Assembly (NCBI GenBank): GCA_963542675.1
Contig: CAUTXC010000035.1
Coordinates: 1-8,466 of the forward strand
Direction: 5' to 3'
Length of the DNA: 8,466 nucleotides
Source of the DNA: Saccharimonas sp963542675
GTDB lineage: Bacteria > Patescibacteriota > Saccharimonadia > Saccharimonadales > Saccharimonadaceae
A model generated the notes under the pieces. It was not told where the DNA came from and did no database searches. It saw nothing but the letters and a program-made list of their open reading frames with translations. Positions 6,565 to 8,466 of this stretch are shown here, piece after piece (positions within the stretch are counted from its first letter, which is position 1; each line of letters starts with the position of its first letter). A program made the translations under genes and the position numbers.

Positions 6565-6805
6565 CTAAGAGGTGAGTTCATTCAACTCTCCGCCGTTTCT
6601 TTTCTTCCAGGCCTTCTCGACACGCCGTCTCGCTGAACGTACACTAAAGTACGCAAGAATCCAGGAGGCTAACAGCAGAATTCCTGTGACTGCGATATAC
6701 CAGCCAGTACTCTGTGTTGGGTAAGCGAAGTAGCCGCAGTATTTGACTATTTGAAAGCCAACAGCACAAGCCGCAAGGTCTTTGACAGAAAACCCCGATA
6801 GTCAC
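6565..6805 (-). pseudogene. Small membrane protein frame without a start codon
   Basis: The minus strand is open for 78 codons from 6801 to the TAG at 6565-6567, and the translation looks genuine. A moderately hydrophobic N-terminal part (VKDLAACAVGFQIVKYCGYF) precedes a clear membrane helix (GWYIAVTGILLLASWILAYF, residues 33-52). A strongly basic tail (RSARRRVEKAWKKRN) follows. The frame contains no ATG, GTG or TTG. A GTG at 6803-6805 lies one frame away, and removing one G from the run at 6793-6796 would join it to this frame, so a one-base frameshift or sequencing error is the simplest reading. The frame is downstream of a strong promoter, two hairpins and a terminator, so its expression would depend on read-through. 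Function is unknown. Confidence 0.45.
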
Positions 6806-6808
6806 TCT

Positions 6809-6886
6809 AAAACAAAAAATCTCCCGCGGGGTAGCCTGAAAACTACATGCCGGAGATTAGAGTGACACGGCGTTAGCCTGTGTCTG
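6809..6886 (-). ncRNA. Candidate structured leader or small RNA with two hairpins
   Basis: A transcript from the near-consensus promoter at 6893-6920 would start near 6886 and fold at once. Hairpin 1 pairs GACAC (6880-6884) and GGC (6876-6878) with GCC (6869-6871) and GTGTC (6864-6868) around a TAAC loop, with one bulged A. Hairpin 2 is the terminator at 6814-6857. If transcription reads through, a 10-bp stem (6857-6866 with 6801-6810) can form around hairpin 2; it uses three bases of hairpin 1, so the two folds compete. That is an attenuator-like layout upstream of a small membrane-protein frame. The sequence matches no riboswitch class I can recall. It could equally be a free-standing small RNA of about 75 bases. 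Confidence 0.45.
6814..6857 (-). terminator. Intrinsic terminator inside the leader RNA
   Basis: On the minus strand ATCTCC (6852-6857) pairs with GGAGAT (6819-6824), GC with GC (6849-6850 and 6826-6827), and GTAG (6843-6846) with CTAC (6831-6834) around an 8-base loop. A run of six T (6814-6819) and then GTTTT follow directly. It lies about 30 bases from the expected transcription start, so most transcripts would end here. Confidence 0.65.
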
Positions 6887-6892
6887 CCTACA

Positions 6893-6920
6893 ATTATATG
6901 TCTTTTGATACCATTGTCAA
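6893..6920 (-). promoter_or_regulatory. Near-consensus sigma-70 promoter driving the leader RNA
   Basis: The minus strand carries a perfect TTGACA (6915-6920) and a perfect TATAAT (6893-6898) separated by 16 bp, one short of the ideal spacing. It is the best promoter in the window. The expected start is near 6886, immediately before the paired hairpins. Confidence 0.75.
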
Positions 6921-7017
6921 CAGCAACTCTGGAATTTACGTCCGACTTTACTTCAAAATTCCCGCAACATTTATCTTTTTTGTTTATCCTGCATAGCTTC
7001 TACTACTTTTATCATGA

Positions 7018-7241
7018 AGATTTAATAGACAGGTAAAAAAACAATATTGAGAAGTTTGAATGCGAAGATTTTATGTTCCAATTAACTGATGAGGAAATAT
7101 CTGAACTTTCAAGGTCACAAAATGCGACCTTGAACAAAGGAACAGGGTATTTATATGCTTATGACCGTGTTAAGCGGTGAACGTGCTATTAAGCAAAGGA
7201 GAGCCTTAATGAGAACATTTAAACAAATGAAAGATAGATAA
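7018..7241 (+). pseudogene. Decayed second copy of the ORF6N-domain gene
   Basis: This + strand segment encodes pieces of the ORF6N domain found intact on the minus strand at 7421-8434. From 7064 to 7146 it is almost identical in DNA to the intact copy, with two differences in 83 bases, and gives EDFMFQLTDEEISELSRSQN followed by TLNKGTG. A 47-bp deletion between CAGG repeats (junction 7143-7146) then shifts the frame, and the new frame gives GIYMLMTVLSGERAIKQ and ends in FKQMKDR with a TAA at 7239-7241. Upstream of 7064 a net insertion of about 4 bases and an in-frame stop break the start. The 5' part is missing before about 7018. The copy cannot make the full protein. Confidence 0.85.
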
Positions 7242-7319
7242 TCTCACCTCATACATGGTCTTTCCTATCTTCTTTGTCGTCTTTGTTACTGTTGTTTGTT
7301 TATTTTTATTTTTTTGCAT
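7242..7319 (-). pseudogene. Truncated TnpW-like transposon protein
   Basis: An ATG at 7317-7319 opens a minus-strand frame whose first 26 residues read as a basic, Thr/Lys-rich start (MQKNKNKQTTVTK) and then KIGKTMYEVR. The latter matches my recollection of the conserved opening of TnpW, a small protein of about 50-60 residues carried by Tn4451-like elements. The rest of that family (the HFS...ET...DKI part) is missing: after R26 the frame runs into the antisense side of the ORF6N pseudogene and stops at 7206-7208. Its ATG overlaps the end of the preceding gene tail by 14 bp, the tight packing usual in such elements. TnpW's role is poorly defined. Identification rests on a short motif. Confidence 0.5.
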
Positions 7320-7401
7320 ATAGTTTTTCTTCTATTTGTTGCACATAAAAAGACGTTAGATTGTTACTTCTACCGCCCTGCGTAAAGCTTATATAACTGC
7401 C
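7306..7401 (-). pseudogene. C-terminal tail of an unidentified mobile-element gene
   Basis: After a TGA at 7402-7404 this minus-strand frame is open for 31 codons to the TAA at 7306-7308. It reads as a Gly/Asn-rich stretch (TQGGRSNNLTSF) followed by an amphipathic helix (YVQQIEEKLYAKK). The polar composition, charged helical ending and 14-bp overlap with the TnpW-like start suggest a real gene end and not chance. No start codon or 5' part remains. I do not recognise the family. Confidence 0.4.
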
Positions 7402-7420
7402 TCATCTGTTATTGACATAG

Positions 7421-8434
7421 TTAAATTTTTAAATTCTTATTGTGTAACATTCCACCAAACATTGTATGATACATATCCTTTGATGGTTCTTCTATCTTGG
7501 TAATACTTGATATTTTATTTCCGGCATCTTTCGATGATGCGCCACAAAGATAAAAGGCTTCGTTTTCTGTCCCATAATCTATCGCAATATACCGATCGTG
7601 ATACTTTTTACCTGCAATCTTCATTTTTACATTGATGGTAGGGTAATCTCTTATAAAATCATGGAGAATATTTTTTGTAAGCATATCTTTATTTCTTACA
7701 TTATCGCTAAATATAATGACTTCAACACTATCTTTTGCAGCTCTTAGCAGTTCTAATGTTTTTAAGCCTACATAGTTATCTATGACATAAATACTTTTCT
7801 TGGCAGACTTATATAGCTTAGTATAGGCAACATCAGCTTCTATCTTATCTCCATTCATCAAGAGGAAGTGTTTATAGGTATCCGGATCTATAAAATTATC
7901 CATCACTTTTTTCAAATCCTCTTTTGTTGCTAAGGTGCTTATTGTATCATTTATCTTTGCTATATCATGCGTGTTCTTATTAGTCTGTATAGCTATTTGA
8001 ACTAATTCTTTTGAGCCGATAAAATCTTGATTTTCAATCATAAAGTCTTTCATCTGCTTAAACAAGCGTATTAAAGCCTTGCTCTGTTTAACTGCCAGGT
8101 CTCCCCTTAATACAGTCATAAGCATATAAATACCCTGCTCCGTAAAGGCGTAGGGATTGTACTTTATATTGCTTCCTCTGCCTGTTCCTTTGTTCAAGGT
8201 CACATTTTGTGATCTTGAAAGTTCAGATATTTCCTCATCAGTTAATTGGAACATAAAATCTTCATCAAATTTTTCATTATTTCTTTTTACCTGTTGATTA
8301 AACGCTCTTGTCTCATACCCATAAATTTCAGCAAGTTCAAAATCAAGCATAACCTTTTGATTTCTTATATGGTGAATCTTACTTTTAATTGTCGTTTCAT
8401 CTATTACCACAATCTCTTTATTTTCTTCTGTCAT
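7421..8434 (-). CDS. ORF6N-domain DNA-binding protein with phospholipase D-like C-terminal domain
   Basis: This protein has 337 residues when started at the ATG at 8432-8434, which has GGAGG 8 bases upstream; an in-frame GTG at 8447-8449 overlaps that site and is less likely. Residues about 10-105 form an ORF6N domain, a phage-derived DNA-binding module: KIHHIRNQKVMLDFELAEIY, then EKFDEDFMFQLTDEE and PYAFTEQGIYML. A polar helical linker (about 130-185) follows. The C-terminal part has a PLD-like core: KSIYVIDNY (213-221), VEVIIFSDN, then KKYHDRYIAID (276-286) and FYLCGASSKDAG (294-305). This HDR...GASSKD arrangement is a half-HKD motif in which Arg stands where PLD enzymes have Lys, so catalysis is doubtful. 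Such fusions occur in Firmicutes mobile elements and may act as regulators or in phage conflict. The gene is A+T-rich unlike its left neighbours, and a broken inverted copy lies downstream. Confidence 0.85.
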   Translation of the reverse strand: MTEENKEIVVIDETTIKSKIHHIRNQKVMLDFELAEIYGYETRAFNQQVKRNNEKFDEDFMFQLTDEEISELSRSQNVTLNKGTGRGSNIKYNPYAFTEQGIYMLMTVLRGDLAVKQSKALIRLFKQMKDFMIENQDFIGSKELVQIAIQTNKNTHDIAKINDTISTLATKEDLKKVMDNFIDPDTYKHFLLMNGDKIEADVAYTKLYKSAKKSIYVIDNYVGLKTLELLRAAKDSVEVIIFSDNVRNKDMLTKNILHDFIRDYPTINVKMKIAGKKYHDRYIAIDYGTENEAFYLCGASSKDAGNKISSITKIEEPSKDMYHTMFGGMLHNKNLKI

Positions 8435-8466
8435 GAAATGCACCTCCACAATTATCTCAATATCTT

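Larger units (their letters stand above)
6518..6945. repeat. Imperfect direct repeat pair flanking the leader-RNA unit
   Basis: AACT-A-GAATTTACG-CCGA (6518-6535) recurs as AACT-CTG-GAATTTACG-T-CCGA (6925-6945). The nine-base core GAATTTACG is identical (6523-6531 and 6932-6940), and the flanking AACT and CCGA differ only in spacing. The pair encloses about 390 bp that contain the small minus-strand membrane frame, the leader hairpins and their promoter. It could be a trace of an insertion or chance similarity. Confidence 0.3.
7064..8263. repeat. Inverted repeat pair: shared ORF6N segment
   Basis: Bases 7064-7146 on the + strand match 8181-8263 on the minus strand with two differences over 83 bases. 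Weaker similarity extends on both sides, to about 7018 and to about 7236. The copies face in opposite directions about 1 kb apart, so recombination between them would invert the interval. Confidence 0.85.
7018..8466. mobile_element. A+T-rich mobile-element debris of Firmicutes type
   Basis: The base composition drops sharply relative to the left part of the window. The segment holds an intact ORF6N gene, an inverted broken copy of it, a truncated TnpW-like frame and an unidentified gene tail. TnpW and overlapping small genes are typical of Tn4451/Tn1549-like elements. No integrase, resolvase or clean terminal repeats are visible. The left limit is uncertain, between about 6900 and 7018, and the right limit is outside the window. 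Confidence 0.5.

Noticed and set aside
6809..6886. Assignment of the leader RNA to a known riboswitch such as c-di-GMP or preQ1
   Set aside because: Short matches such as CACAGG occur, but the conserved cores and joining segments of these classes are absent.
7064..8263. The inverted ORF6N copies as terminal inverted repeats of a transposon
   Set aside because: The similarity follows the coding sequence of a duplicated gene, lies inside the genes and is broken by indels; there is no transposase or target duplication.

Overview
The window is an 8.5 kb bacterial fragment with two compositional parts. Positions 1 to about 6890 are mixed to G+C-rich; the line 4261-4320 has 41 of 60 G+C. Positions from about 6900 to 8466 are clearly A+T-rich; the line 7741-7800 has 17 of 60. 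The left part fits a small-genome bacterium. The style of the ABC transporter / PadR / PspC cluster and the near-leaderless genes make Saccharibacteria (Candidate Phyla Radiation) my best guess, at low confidence. The right part looks like debris from a Firmicutes-type conjugative or mobilizable element.

Layout, left to right. The 3' end of a tyrosyl-tRNA synthetase gene (its S4 RNA-binding domain) is followed by a GNAT acetyltransferase, both on the + strand. A minus-strand gene for a divergent aminoglycoside-phosphotransferase-fold kinase comes next. Beyond its stop codon lies a protein-like reading frame that may be a C-terminal extension lost by a frameshift. A four-gene minus-strand operon then runs from 5921 down to 2317: a MacB/FtsX-type permease, its ABC ATPase, a PadR repressor that overlaps the ATPase gene by 4 bp, and a PspC-domain membrane protein. 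The operon has a perfect -35 box, a palindrome in the promoter that could be the PadR operator, and a strong intrinsic terminator at its end. The likely logic is a PadR-controlled envelope-stress or export module that regulates itself.

The stretch 5922-7017 is gene-poor. It holds a 64-residue two-helix membrane protein on the + strand. On the minus strand a near-consensus promoter (TTGACA, 16 bp, TATAAT) is followed at once by two RNA hairpins, the second a U-tract terminator. Downstream is a small membrane-protein frame that lacks a start codon. This promoter-leader-terminator unit is the least explained item in the window, and an imperfect direct repeat flanks it.

The A+T-rich right end carries an intact ORF6N-domain protein with a phospholipase-D-like C-terminal domain on the minus strand. 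On the + strand, about 1 kb away, lies a decayed second copy with a 47-bp deletion between CAGG repeats. Between them are the truncated start of a TnpW-like transposon protein and the tail of an unidentified gene that overlaps it, which indicates rearranged mobile-element material. No rRNA, tRNA or CRISPR array was seen.
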